From JBOFCO01 sp051646105 (GTDB taxonomy: Bacteria; Pseudomonadota; Alphaproteobacteria; Rhodobacterales; Rhodobacteraceae), in the NCBI GenBank assembly GCA_051646105.1, contig JBOFCO010000238.1, positions 1 through 64,000 on the forward strand: a stretch of DNA of 64,000 nt, given 5' to 3'. Positions 24,503 through 33,509 of the stretch are shown here, piece after piece; within the stretch, counting starts at the first letter, position 1, and each line of letters begins with the position of its first letter. The notes under the pieces are model-generated. The model had not been told where the DNA came from. It ran no database searches and saw nothing but the letters and a program-made list of their open reading frames with translations. Both the position numbers and the translations under genes were made by a program.

Positions 24503-24633
24503 GGGTGATGGGCGCGGGCCGCAGTTCCCGCGGCGTCCAGCAGCTTCCCTCCGTCCGAGCGGCGCGGGTGGCACGCGCCCATTGCGGCATCGGCAGGCCG
24601 GGACAGGGAACCCGCCGGATTTCGGAGAACAGG

Positions 24634-25233
24634 ATGATGCTGATCGAACTGACCGGCGTGCCGGCGGCCGCCTTGCCCGTGCAGGACATGCGCGACCATC
24701 TGCGGCTGGGTACCGGTTTTGCGGATGATAGCCTTCAGGACGGGCTGGTCGCAAACTACCTGCGGGCCGCGATTGCGGCGATCGAGGGGCGGATCGGCAA
24801 GATGCTGATCCAGCGGGCCTTTGGCTGGACGGTCACGGAATGGCGTGATGCGGAAGGTCAGGCGCTGCCCGTGGCCCCCGTGCAGCTGTTGCTGTCGCTG
24901 ACGGTGCTGGATCGCAGCGGCGCGGCGACCGTAGTGGACCCGGCCCGCTACCGGTTGCAACGCGATATGCACCGGCCCCGCCTGGTGCCGACAGGATCGG
25001 CGCTGCCGGCAATTCCATCGGGCGGAACGGCCGAGATCGCCTTCGAGGCGGGATTTGGCGCGGCATGGTCCGATGTGCCGGGCGATCTGGCGCAGGCGGT
25101 GATGCTGTTGGCCGCGCATTACTACGAGCATCGCGATGAGGCCACAGCTACGCGCGCCGCCATGCCCTTTGGCGTGACGGCGCTGATCGAGCGCTGGCGG
25201 ACGGTGCGGATACTTGGCGGGGGTGCGGCATGA
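24634..25233 (+). CDS. GTA gene g6, head-tail connector protein
   Basis: A protein of 199 aa (MMLIELTGVPAAALPV). It is a mainly helical connector with VQDMRDHLRL and DDSLQDGLVANYLRAAIAAIEGRIGK near the N-terminus, as in phage gp6-like adaptors, and a C-terminal VMLLAAHYYEHRDEA. In RcGTA this protein sits below the portal. GGAGAACAGG precedes the start. The stop overlaps g7 by four bases. Confidence 0.88.
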   Translation: MMLIELTGVPAAALPVQDMRDHLRLGTGFADDSLQDGLVANYLRAAIAAIEGRIGKMLIQRAFGWTVTEWRDAEGQALPVAPVQLLLSLTVLDRSGAATVVDPARYRLQRDMHRPRLVPTGSALPAIPSGGTAEIAFEAGFGAAWSDVPGDLAQAVMLLAAHYYEHRDEATATRAAMPFGVTALIERWRTVRILGGGAA

Positions 25234-25574
25234 GCCATGAGGGTTATCGGCTGACCCGCCCGCTGGTGCTGGAAGAGGCGCAGCGGCTTGCCGACGGTTC
25301 GGGCGGGTTTCGTCGGGTCTGGGTGACGCTGGGCACGCTTTGGGCCGATGTGCAGGCTGGAACCGGGAGGGAACGGGCTGGCGAGTTCGTGACCCTGTCG
25401 TCGCTGCCGTTCCGCATCGTGGTGCGCGCAGTCGCGCAGGGAGCGCCGTCGCGGCCCAAGGCCGATCAGCGGTTTCGCGACGGGGGGCGGTTGTTCCGCA
25501 TCCTGGCTGTGACCGAGGACGGGCCGGAGGGGCGTTTTCTGGTCTGCCATGCACGAGAGGAGATCCCCGCATGA
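25230..25574 (+). CDS. GTA gene g7, head-tail joining (stopper) protein
   Basis: A protein of 114 aa of mostly beta structure. The SPP1 gp16-like pattern is FRRVWVTLGTLWADVQAGTG, then FRIVVRA and FRDGGRLFRILAVTE. It bridges connector and tail in the particle. Four-base overlaps join it to g6 before and g8 after, giving tight translational coupling. Confidence 0.85.
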   Translation: MSHEGYRLTRPLVLEEAQRLADGSGGFRRVWVTLGTLWADVQAGTGRERAGEFVTLSSLPFRIVVRAVAQGAPSRPKADQRFRDGGRLFRILAVTEDGPEGRFLVCHAREEIPA

Positions 25575-25978
25575 GTTACGGCGTGGCAGCGGCCTTGCAG
25601 GCGGCGGTTTTTGCGCGGCTGACGGGGGATGGGGTGCTGGCCGGGCTGGTCGGCGGTGCGATCTATGACGCGATCCCGCCGGGGACGGTGACGGGCACCT
25701 ATGTCTCGCTCGGGCCGGAGGATGCGGCGGATCGTTCGGACAAGACGGGCCGGGGTGCGAACCATGATTTCGTGGTGAGCGTGGTGACGGATGACGCCGG
25801 TTTCGAGACGGCAAAACAGGTGGCTGCGGCGATTTCCGACGCGCTGAGCGATGCGCCGCTGGTGCTGGCGCGCGGCGGTCTGGTCGGGCTGTGGTTCCTG
25901 CGGGCCCGCGCCCGCCGGGTGGAATTGAGCGATGTGCGCCGGGTCGACCTGACCTTTCGGGCGCGGGTCGAGGACTGA
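25571..25978 (+). CDS. GTA gene g8, tail terminator-type protein (DUF3168)
   Basis: A protein of 135 aa with the DUF3168 signatures LQAAVFARLTGDGVLAGLVG, AIYDAIPPGTVTGTYVSLG and HDFVVSVVTDDAGFETAKQV. Members cap the tail tube under the head and fix its length together with the tape measure. ATG 25571 overlaps the g7 stop (ATGA). Confidence 0.87.
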   Translation: MSYGVAAALQAAVFARLTGDGVLAGLVGGAIYDAIPPGTVTGTYVSLGPEDAADRSDKTGRGANHDFVVSVVTDDAGFETAKQVAAAISDALSDAPLVLARGGLVGLWFLRARARRVELSDVRRVDLTFRARVED

Positions 25979-26001
25979 ACGTTCAGAACGGAGTGACGAC
26001 A

Positions 26002-26415
26002 ATGGCGGCGCAGAGCGGCAAGGATCTTCTTATCAAGCTGGACATGACCGGGCTGGGCGTGTTCGAGACCATCGCCGGGCTGCGGGCCTCGCGCATCGGT
26101 TTCAACGCCGAGCAGGTCGATGTGACCTCTCTGGAAAGTCAGGGCGGCTGGCGGGAGCTGCTGGCCGGGGCGGGCGTGAAAAGTGCTTCGATCAGCGGGT
26201 CGGGCGTATTCAAGGATGCGGCGACGGATGAGAGGGCGCGGCAGATCTTCTTTGACGGGGAAATCCCGGCATTTCAGGTGATCATCCCTGATTTCGGCAT
26301 CATCGAGGGCCCGTTCCAGATGACCGCGATCGAATATGCCGGCAACTACAATGGCGAGGCGACCTATGAGCTGAGCCTGGCTTCGGCCGGGGTGCTGAGC
26401 TTTACCGCGCTGTGA
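26002..26415 (+). CDS. GTA gene g9, major tail tube protein
   Basis: A protein of 137 aa: AAQSGKDLLIKLDMTGLGVFETIAGLRASRIGFNAE at the start written in two family blocks, then VDVTSLESQGGWRELLAG and a C-terminal YELSLASAGVLSFTAL. The TP901-1/DUF-type tail tube fold stacks as hexameric rings. The GTG start of g10 overlaps its stop (GTGA). Confidence 0.88.
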   Translation: MAAQSGKDLLIKLDMTGLGVFETIAGLRASRIGFNAEQVDVTSLESQGGWRELLAGAGVKSASISGSGVFKDAATDERARQIFFDGEIPAFQVIIPDFGIIEGPFQMTAIEYAGNYNGEATYELSLASAGVLSFTAL

Positions 26416-26744
26416 GGGATGAGGTGGTGAACCCATACGCAGGCGAGGTGGCGCTTGTCGTCGACGGCGAGCGGCATGTGCTGAAGCTGACGCTGGGCGC
26501 TTTGGCGGAACTTGAGGAAACCCTGGGTGCGGAAAGCATGATTGCGGTGGTGGAGCGGTTCGAGGGCGGACGGATGACCACGCGCGATGTGCTGGCGCTG
26601 TTGGTGGCTGGTCTGCGCGGCGGCGGTTGGCAGGCGGATGCCGCGTCGCTGGCGGCAGCAGAGATCGGGGGTGGCCCGGTCGAGGCGGCGCGGGCGGCGG
26701 CTTTGCTGCTGGCGCGCGCCTTTACGGTGCCAGGCAGCCAATGA
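26412..26744 (+). CDS. GTA gene g10 (GTA gp10 family, tail assembly)
   Basis: A protein of 110 aa with N-terminal beta strands (VALVVDGERHVLKLTLGALA) and then helices (LEETLGAESMIAVVERFEGG). It matches the small GTA gp10 family encoded before the tape measure. By position it is a tail assembly chaperone, analogous to lambda gpG. GTG 26412 overlaps g9, GTG 26427 is an alternative, and the stop overlaps g10.1. Confidence 0.82.
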   Translation: MRDEVVNPYAGEVALVVDGERHVLKLTLGALAELEETLGAESMIAVVERFEGGRMTTRDVLALLVAGLRGGGWQADAASLAAAEIGGGPVEAARAAALLLARAFTVPGSQ

Positions 26745-26974
26745 ATGCGAGCGGTCTGGACTGGCCTGGGTTGATGCGGGCGGGCATGACGCGCGCGGAA
26801 CGTGGCGGGCTGGGCTTGCTGCCGGCGGCGTTCTGGGCGCTGACCCCGGCGGAACTGGCGCTGATGCTGGGGGCGGAGGCCGGGCAGGCACCGCTGACGC
26901 GGGCGCGGCTGAATGCACTTGCGCAGGCCTATCCCGACAGGACGACGGAGGAAAGCGATGGCAGACACGGATGA
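26741..26974 (+). CDS. GTA gene g10.1, putative phage tail assembly chaperone
   Basis: A protein of 77 aa: NASGLDWPGLMRAGMTRAER, then LGLLPAAFWALTPAELALML and TRARLNALAQAYPD. This is the Rcc01693-type tail chaperone domain found right before the tape measure, corresponding to gpGT-like products in phages. Here it is a separate gene with no sign of a frameshift fusion. It overlaps g10 by four bases and g11 by seventeen. Confidence 0.82.
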   Translation: MNASGLDWPGLMRAGMTRAERGGLGLLPAAFWALTPAELALMLGAEAGQAPLTRARLNALAQAYPDRTTEESDGRHG

Positions 26975-27620
26975 CATTGACGCGCTGGGCGATCAGGTCG
27001 CGGCGCTGGAAAGCACGCTGGGTGGTGTGACGGGCGTGGCGGCATCTTTCGATGCCGAGTTGCAGCGGCTGCGGGAAAACATGGTGTTCACCGGGCGCGA
27101 GGTGAACGCCCTGTCGAGCGGCATCGGGCGGGGCCTGCGCAAGGCGTTCGACGGGCTGGTGTTCGACGGGATGAAGCTGTCTGACGCGTTGAAATCGGTC
27201 GGGCAAAGCCTTTCTGACACGGTCTATGGCATTGCGATGAAGCCGGTGCAGAACGCCATAGGTGGGGTTCTGGCGAACGGGTTGAACGGGCTTTTGTCGG
27301 GTATCACACCCTTTGCCATGGGGGCAGGATTTTCCCAAGGGCAGGTTATGCCCTTTGCCCGTGGAGGCGTCGTGTCCTCTCCGACGCTGTTCCCGATGCG
27401 GGGTGGTCGCGGATTGATGGGCGAGGCGGGGCCGGAGGCGATCATGCCGCTGACGCGTGGCGCGGACGGTAGGTTGGGCGTGCAGGCGGCGGGCGGCGGG
27501 CGGCCCGTGAACATCGTCATGAACATCTCGACCCCTGACGTGCAGGGTTTTGCCCGCAGTCAGAGCCAGATCGCGGCACGGATGGGCCGCGCGCTGTCGC
27601 GCGGGCAGCGGAACGGGTAG
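26958..27620 (+). CDS. GTA gene g11, tape measure protein
   Basis: A protein of 220 aa from ATG 26958 with GGAGGAAAG before it. It has a helical N-terminus (IDALGDQVAALESTLGGVTG), a hydrophobic stretch (NAIGGVLANGLNGLLSGITP) and a C-terminal block typical of short tape measures (FARGGVVSSPTLFPM, GLMGEAGPEAIMPL). The very short length predicts a tail of GTA size, about 50 nm. Length nearly equals RcGTA's (219 aa). Confidence 0.9.
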   Translation: MADTDDIDALGDQVAALESTLGGVTGVAASFDAELQRLRENMVFTGREVNALSSGIGRGLRKAFDGLVFDGMKLSDALKSVGQSLSDTVYGIAMKPVQNAIGGVLANGLNGLLSGITPFAMGAGFSQGQVMPFARGGVVSSPTLFPMRGGRGLMGEAGPEAIMPLTRGADGRLGVQAAGGGRPVNIVMNISTPDVQGFARSQSQIAARMGRALSRGQRNG

Positions 27621-27629
27621 GGGGCAGGA

Positions 27630-28262
27630 ATGAGCTTTCACGAGGTGCGGTTTCCCGCGAACCTGAGCTTCGGTTCGGTCGGAGGACCGGAACGGCGCAC
27701 GGATATCGTGGCACTGGCCAACGGGTTCGAGGAACGGAACACGCCGTGGGCGCATTCGCGGCGTCGCTATGATGCGGGTCTTGGGCTGCGATCACTGGAC
27801 GATGTGGCGCTTCTGATCGCGTTCTTTGAGGCGCGGCGCGGACAGATGTTCGGATTCCGCTGGAAGGACTGGGCAGATTACAGGAGCTGCGCCCCGGCGG
27901 CAGACGTGGGTTTCGAGGATCAGGTGATCGGGACCGGGGATGGCGTGACCCGTGTTTTCACCTTGGCCAAGACCTATGCCTCGGGCGGGCAATCCTATCG
28001 CAGGCCGATCCTGAAGCCGGTCGAGGGCACGGTGAAGGTGGGCCTTCAGGGCGATCAACTGGCCGAGGGTGTCAACTTCACAGTCGATGTGGCGCGAGGA
28101 GAGCTCACCTTTGCCGAAGCTCCGGATCAGGGGGTGGAGATCACGGCCGGGTTCGAGTTCGATGTGCCGGTACGGTTCGACACCGACCGGGTGCAGGTTT
28201 CCGTGGCCAGCTTTCAGGCAGGCGATGTGCCGAATGTGCCGATCGTGGAGGTCCGCATCTGA
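27630..28262 (+). CDS. GTA gene g12, distal tail protein (DUF2460)
   Basis: A protein of 210 aa: SFHEVRFPANLSFGSVGGPE, RRTDIVALANGFEERN, a central FGFRWKDWADYRSC, and repeated beta stretches to the end. DUF2460/TIGR02217 proteins form the hexameric ring at the tail tip that carries the hub. GGGGGCAGG precedes the ATG. It is coupled to g13 by TGATG. Confidence 0.9.
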   Translation: MSFHEVRFPANLSFGSVGGPERRTDIVALANGFEERNTPWAHSRRRYDAGLGLRSLDDVALLIAFFEARRGQMFGFRWKDWADYRSCAPAADVGFEDQVIGTGDGVTRVFTLAKTYASGGQSYRRPILKPVEGTVKVGLQGDQLAEGVNFTVDVARGELTFAEAPDQGVEITAGFEFDVPVRFDTDRVQVSVASFQAGDVPNVPIVEVRI

Positions 28263-29149
28263 TGGCGATTGATCCGCAACTGCTGGCGCATCTGAAAAGC
28301 GGTGCAACGACTGTCTGCCGGGCCTGGGCGCTGCGACGCCGGGATGGCCAGGAAATGGGGTTTACCGACCATGACCTGGACCTGCATTTCGGCGGGCTGG
28401 TGTTCCACGCTGCAACCGGGATGTCGGCGCGGGCGCTGCAAAGTGGCAGCGGGCTGTCGGTGGACAATACTGAGGCTGTAGGTGCGTTGAGCGCCGACGC
28501 GATCACCGAGGCGGACATTCTGGCCGGACGCTATGATGGTGCGGAGGTCCGGGCCTGGCTGGTGAACTGGGCAGAGCCCGCGCAGCGCGTGCTGCAGTTT
28601 CGCGGCAGTATCGGGGAAATCCGGCGTGCGGGCGGGGCATTCACCGCCGAACTGCGTGGATTGACCGAAGTGCTGAACCGCCCGCAGGGGCGGATTTATC
28701 AGCCGCAATGTGCGGCGCTTCTGGGAGACGCGGCTTGCGGTGTCGACCTTGAGGCGGAGTCCTTTTCTGTCAACCGAGCCGCAGAGATTGTGACCGACAG
28801 GCGTGCGTTCCGGTTCGTGGATTTCGTGAGCCATGCCGACCGCTGGTTCGAAAGGGGGCGGCTGCGGGTTCTGACCGGACATGCGGCGGGCCTGATCGGC
28901 ATGATAAAGAACGACCGGCTGAGCGATGCGGGACGGGAAGTGGAGCTGTGGCAGGAGCTGGGGGCGGAGATCGCGCCGGGCGACATGTTGCGGATCGAGG
29001 CCGGCTGCGACAAGCGGCTGGGAACCTGTCGGCTGAAATTCGGAAACATCCGAAATTTCCGTGGATTTCCACATATTCCGGGGGATGACTGGCTGATGTC
29101 CTATCCGCGACGCAACGACAACAACAATGGCGGGAGTCTGCGCGGATGA
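28262..29149 (+). CDS. GTA gene g13, baseplate hub protein (DUF2163)
   Basis: A protein of 295 aa with the DUF2163/phage BR0599 layout. The C-terminal half has cysteines in YQPQCAALLGDAACGVDLEA and in AGCDKRLGTCRLKFGN. Four such cysteines coordinate a 4Fe-4S cluster in RcGTA-type and some siphophage hubs, and all four are present. The end FRGFPHIPGDDWLMSYP is the family signature. It overlaps g14 (ATGA). Confidence 0.9.
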   Translation: MAIDPQLLAHLKSGATTVCRAWALRRRDGQEMGFTDHDLDLHFGGLVFHAATGMSARALQSGSGLSVDNTEAVGALSADAITEADILAGRYDGAEVRAWLVNWAEPAQRVLQFRGSIGEIRRAGGAFTAELRGLTEVLNRPQGRIYQPQCAALLGDAACGVDLEAESFSVNRAAEIVTDRRAFRFVDFVSHADRWFERGRLRVLTGHAAGLIGMIKNDRLSDAGREVELWQELGAEIAPGDMLRIEAGCDKRLGTCRLKFGNIRNFRGFPHIPGDDWLMSYPRRNDNNNGGSLRG

Positions 29150-29598
29150 GCGATGCCGGGGATTTGGCCGTGACGGAAGCGCGACTGTGGATCGGCACAC
29201 CATATCGGCATCAGGCGTCCGTGCGGGGTTCGGGTGCGGACTGTCTGGGACTGGTCCGGGGCGTCTGGCGCAGGCTTTACGGAGGAGAGCCGGAGGCCGT
29301 TCCAGCCTATACGCCAGACTGGGCGGAGCCGCAGGGTGACGAGACTCTTTGGCAGGCGGCGCTTCGCCATCTGCTGCCTGTGCAGCCGGATGCTGCGAGC
29401 CCGGGCGATGTGGTGTTGTTCAGGCTGCGCGATGCCGGGGTGGCGAAGCACCTGGGCATCCTTTCCGCCGTGAGCGCGGAGGGCGCCAGAGCCTTTGTCC
29501 ATGCCTATTCCGGTCATGGCGTGATCGAAAGCCCGCTGTCGGCGCCCTGGGCGCGACGGGTGGTGGCGGTGTTCGCTTTTCCGGAAAGGGCGATCTGA
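29146..29598 (+). CDS. GTA gene g14, NlpC/P60 cell-wall peptidase
   Basis: A protein of 150 aa with the cysteine-peptidase dyad: Cys33 in GSGADCLGLVRGVW and His102 in VAKHLGILS. It cuts the peptide stems of peptidoglycan, which helps the tail tip pass the recipient's wall. The N-terminal LAVTEARLWIGTPYRHQAS is the normal P60 opening. It lies between hub and megatron genes and overlaps both. Confidence 0.92.
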   Translation: MSDAGDLAVTEARLWIGTPYRHQASVRGSGADCLGLVRGVWRRLYGGEPEAVPAYTPDWAEPQGDETLWQAALRHLLPVQPDAASPGDVVLFRLRDAGVAKHLGILSAVSAEGARAFVHAYSGHGVIESPLSAPWARRVVAVFAFPERAI

Positions 29599-32500
29599 TG
29601 GCGACAGTTCTTTTGGCGGCGGCCGGGTCGGCGGTAGGTGCCGGTTTCGGCGGCACGGTCTTTGGCCTGTCGGGCGCTGTGATCGGGCGCGCGGTCGGGG
29701 CGACGCTGGGGCGTGTCATCGACCAGCGGCTGATGGGCGCGGGCTCTGCGACGGTAGAGACGGGGCGTGTCGAGCGGTTCCGCGTTTCCGGGGCGAGCGA
29801 AGGTGCGGCGATCGGTCGGGTCTGGGGGCGGACGCGGGTGGCGGGGCAGGTGATCTGGGCTTCGCGGTTTGAGGAGACTCGGGCGGAAAGCGGCGGCGGC
29901 AAGGGCGCCCCGAAACCGGTGGCCGTCGAGTACTCCTATTCCGTCAGCCTTGCGCTTGCGCTGTGCGAGGGGAGGATCACCCGGGTTGGCCGCATCTGGG
30001 CGGACGGGATCGAGATCGTGCCGGGCGATCTGAACATGCGGGTTTACAAGGGGTCGGAAAACCAGTTGCCCGACCCGAAGATCGAGGCGGTCGAGGGAGC
30101 GGGGCTTGTTCCGGCTTATCGCGGTGTCGCCTATGTGGTGATCGAAGATCTGGATCTGGGCCGGTTCGGCAACCGTGTGCCGCAGCTTTCATTCGAGGTG
30201 TTCCGCCGTGCGGCGCCGGATGACGATGCGGAGGGCGGGATCGAGCCGGGTCAGGCCATCCGCGGCGTGGCGCTGATCCCCGGCAGCGGCGAGTATGCGC
30301 TGGCAACCGTTCCCGTGCGGTTTGAGGACGGCCCGGGGGCCTATCGGATGGCCAACGTCCATTCGCCGTCCGGCAGCACGGACATGCTGGCCTCGATGAA
30401 GCAGTTGCGGGAAGAGTTGCCGAACTGCACGTCGGGCGCACTGGTGGTGAGCTGGTTCGGCGATGACCTGCGCTGCGGATCGTGCAAAATCCGACCCAAA
30501 GTGGAGCAGAACACGCAAGACGGGGCTCCAGTCGCCTGGCGGGTGGCGGGGATCGGGCGGGCATCAGCCCCGGTGATGCCGAAGCTGGATGGGCGGCCTG
30601 TTTATGGCGGTACGCCTGCGGACGGGTCCGTCATTCAGGCGATTGCGGCCATGCGCGAGCGGGGGATCGGCTGTGTCTTTTACCCCTTTGTGTTGATGGA
30701 TCAGCTTGCAGGGAATACGCGGAGCGATCCCTATTCGGGTGCGGCGGAGCAACCGGCGCTGCCCTGGAGGGGGCGTATTACACTGTCGGTCGCGCCGGGG
30801 CGCGTTGGAACGCCTGACCGGACGTCTGCCGCCGACGCCGAGGTTGCGGCGTTCTTCGGCGGCGCGCAGCCTGGGCATTTTCAGATTTCGGGGACGGTCG
30901 TCAGTTACAGCGGGCCCGCGAATGACTGGGGCTACCGGCGGTTCATCCTGCACAATGCGCATCTGGCAAAGGCGGCGGGTGGCGTCGATGCCTTTTGCAT
31001 CGGTTCAGAGATGCGCGGCCTGACCCAGATCCGGGGCGCAGGCGATGTGTTCGTGGCGGTGGCCGCGCTGCGCCAGCTTGCCGCCGATGTGCGCGAGGTT
31101 CTAGGGGCGGAAACCAGGATCGGTTACGCTGCCGACTGGAGCGAATACTTCGGTTATAACGACGGCGCGGGGAACCGCTACTTTCATCTCGACCCTCTCT
31201 GGGCTGACGACAACATCGATTTCATCGGGGTCGACAATTATATGCCGCTGGCCGATTGGCGGGACGGTGACGACCATGCCGATGCGCATTGGGGATCGAT
31301 CTACAATCTGGATTATCTGAAATCCAACATCGCCGGGGGCGAGGGTTTCGACTGGTACTATGCGTCGGATGAGGCGGCAGCGCAGCAGATCCGGACCCCG
31401 ATCACCGACGGGGCTTATGGCGAGCCCTGGGTCTGGCGGTACAAGGATTTGCTTGGCTGGTGGGGAAACCCCCATCACGAGCGCATCGACGGCATTCGCC
31501 AACCGGGTGCTACGTCGTGGGTGCCTCGATCCAAGCCGATCTGGTTCACCGAGTATGGCTGTGCGGCGGTGGACAAGGGGGCGAACCAGCCCAACATGTT
31601 CTTCGATCCGAAGTCGTCGGAATCTGGGGCGCCGAAATACTCTAACGGTCTGCGCGACGATCTGATGCAGATGCAGTATCTGCGGGCCATGCTGGACTAC
31701 TGGGGGGATGCGGCAAATAATCCGGTTTCGTCCGAGTACGGCGGGCCGATGGTTGATATGTCGCGCGCCCATGTCTGGGCATGGGACACGAGACCCTTTC
31801 CACAATTTCCAAACGCCTTGTCGGTGTGGTCGGACGGCGTGAACCATGCGCGCGGTCACTGGATTTCGGGCCGGGTATCTGTGCAGTCTCTGGCGGCTGT
31901 CGTAGCGGAAATCTGCAACCGGTCCGGCCTGTCGGATATCGATGTCAGTGGCCTTTACGGCGTGGTGCGGGGGTTTGCTGCTGGCGATGCCGATACGGCA
32001 CGCAAGGCGTTGCAGCCGCTGATGCTGGCCTATGGGTTTGAGGCACTGGAGCGGGAAGGGCAGGTTTTGTTCCGCATGCGGGCCGGACGTGCGACGGCGC
32101 ATGTCGAGCCGGGGGAGCTTGTCCCGGACGACGAAAAGGGCGGCGACCTGCTGGTCGAGCGCAGCCCGGCGGCGGAAATTGCCGGGCGGGTGCGGTTGCT
32201 GCATGTCGAGTCGAACGGGGACTATGAGCTGAGCGCGGTCGAGGCGGCGTTTCCGGACGACGACAGGGATGCGGTTTCGCAGAGCGAGTTCGATCTTGTC
32301 CTGACCCGAGCCGAAGGATTGCGCATCGTGGAGCGGTGGCTGGCTGAATCCCTTGTGGCCCGCGACGCTGCGCGGTTTTCGCTGCCTCCGTCGCGGCTGG
32401 ACCTCGGGCCGGGGGATGTGGTGACCATCGGGGAAGGGCGATCACGTTACCGGATCGATGCGGCCGAGTTGGCGGAGTTTCAGCGGCTTGACGCGATCAG

Positions 32501-33509
32501 GGTGGAACCGTCGGTCTATGTTCCCAGCGATGCCGCGGAAGCGCCGGTGGCGCCACGTCCGTTTACACCGCCAATGCCCGTGTTTCCGCTGTTTCTGGAC
32601 CTACCGCTGCTGACGGGAGAAGAGGTGCCACAGGCCCCGCACGTGGCGGTTACGGCGACCCCCTGGCCAGGCAATGTGGCAGTTTATGCCTCTGTCCAGG
32701 ATGCGGGGTATACGCTGAACCGTCTTGTGCCACGCGGGGCCGTGATCGGTGTGACGGAAACGGCGATGGATCGCGGCATTCCGGGCTTGTGGGATAGAGG
32801 ACCGGCGCTGCGGGTCAGGATTTTTGGTGGAACGCTTGCCACGGTTTCGGCGGATGCGGTCCTGAACGGAGCCAATGTCGCCGCAATAGGCAACGGTGGA
32901 GGCGAAGGGTGGGAGGTGTTCCAGTTCGCGCAGGCAATACTTGTCGGGCCGGATACATATGATCTGTCGATGCGCCTGCGCGGGCAGGCCGGAACCGATG
33001 CCGACATTGCAGTGACCTGGCCTTCGGGTAGTTATGTTGTCCTGCTGAACGGGGCAGTCACCCAGATTTCCCTTGGACTGTCGGAAAGGGGTCTTGCCCG
33101 GCATTACCGGATCGGATCGGCGTTCAGAACCTATGATGACACGTCCTACGTGCATCGCGTCGAGGCCTTCAGGGGGATTGGTCTTCGACCCTATGCCCCG
33201 GCGCATCTGCGCGCGCAGCGCAGTGGTTCGGGCGATATTCATATCGGCTGGGTCCGGCGGACGCGGATCGACGGTGACAGCTGGGAAGGTGTCGAGGTGC
33301 CGCTTGGAGAGGCCAGGGAGGCCTATCTCCTGCGTGTGTTGAAGTCGGGCAGCATCCTGCGCGAGCTTCAGCTTGCTGAGGCCGGATGGACTTATCCGGC
33401 CGCTTTGCAGGCGGTGGATGGTGCAAGCGGCGCGATATCGTTGCTGGTCGCACAGATTTCGGACCGGTTCGGCCCCGGTCCCTTTGCAAGGATCGACTGG
33501 AATGTCTGA
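29598..33509 (+). CDS. GTA gene g15, host-specificity/megatron baseplate protein
   Basis: A protein of 1303 aa, matching RcGTA g15 in size. It has a Gly/Ala-rich hydrophobic N-terminus, then the GTA TIM-barrel (about residues 420-760) resembling a glycoside hydrolase (GYAADWSEYFGYND, DFIGVDNYMPLADW, IWFTEYGCAAVDKG with a candidate catalytic Glu). A phage-tail domain and C-terminal beta domains follow. It forms the tail tip that contacts and penetrates the recipient. ATG 29598 overlaps the g14 stop. A longer open frame starts inside g14 but lacks support. Confidence 0.93.
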   Translation: MATVLLAAAGSAVGAGFGGTVFGLSGAVIGRAVGATLGRVIDQRLMGAGSATVETGRVERFRVSGASEGAAIGRVWGRTRVAGQVIWASRFEETRAESGGGKGAPKPVAVEYSYSVSLALALCEGRITRVGRIWADGIEIVPGDLNMRVYKGSENQLPDPKIEAVEGAGLVPAYRGVAYVVIEDLDLGRFGNRVPQLSFEVFRRAAPDDDAEGGIEPGQAIRGVALIPGSGEYALATVPVRFEDGPGAYRMANVHSPSGSTDMLASMKQLREELPNCTSGALVVSWFGDDLRCGSCKIRPKVEQNTQDGAPVAWRVAGIGRASAPVMPKLDGRPVYGGTPADGSVIQAIAAMRERGIGCVFYPFVLMDQLAGNTRSDPYSGAAEQPALPWRGRITLSVAPGRVGTPDRTSAADAEVAAFFGGAQPGHFQISGTVVSYSGPANDWGYRRFILHNAHLAKAAGGVDAFCIGSEMRGLTQIRGAGDVFVAVAALRQLAADVREVLGAETRIGYAADWSEYFGYNDGAGNRYFHLDPLWADDNIDFIGVDNYMPLADWRDGDDHADAHWGSIYNLDYLKSNIAGGEGFDWYYASDEAAAQQIRTPITDGAYGEPWVWRYKDLLGWWGNPHHERIDGIRQPGATSWVPRSKPIWFTEYGCAAVDKGANQPNMFFDPKSSESGAPKYSNGLRDDLMQMQYLRAMLDYWGDAANNPVSSEYGGPMVDMSRAHVWAWDTRPFPQFPNALSVWSDGVNHARGHWISGRVSVQSLAAVVAEICNRSGLSDIDVSGLYGVVRGFAAGDADTARKALQPLMLAYGFEALEREGQVLFRMRAGRATAHVEPGELVPDDEKGGDLLVERSPAAEIAGRVRLLHVESNGDYELSAVEAAFPDDDRDAVSQSEFDLVLTRAEGLRIVERWLAESLVARDAARFSLPPSRLDLGPGDVVTIGEGRSRYRIDAAELAEFQRLDAIRVEPSVYVPSDAAEAPVAPRPFTPPMPVFPLFLDLPLLTGEEVPQAPHVAVTATPWPGNVAVYASVQDAGYTLNRLVPRGAVIGVTETAMDRGIPGLWDRGPALRVRIFGGTLATVSADAVLNGANVAAIGNGGGEGWEVFQFAQAILVGPDTYDLSMRLRGQAGTDADIAVTWPSGSYVVLLNGAVTQISLGLSERGLARHYRIGSAFRTYDDTSYVHRVEAFRGIGLRPYAPAHLRAQRSGSGDIHIGWVRRTRIDGDSWEGVEVPLGEAREAYLLRVLKSGSILRELQLAEAGWTYPAALQAVDGASGAISLLVAQISDRFGPGPFARIDWNV

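Noticed and set aside
22606..25572. A 988-codon open frame on the minus strand through the GTA head genes
   Set aside because: It is antisense to portal-adjacent, protease, capsid and connector genes with clear family motifs. It is rich in Arg/Gly/His/Gln as expected of a GC-rich shadow frame and shows no domain.
29349..29597. N-terminal extension of the g15 protein into g14
   Set aside because: The extension is the out-of-frame shadow of the NlpC/P60 gene. ATG 29598 gives the length and N-terminus expected of g15.
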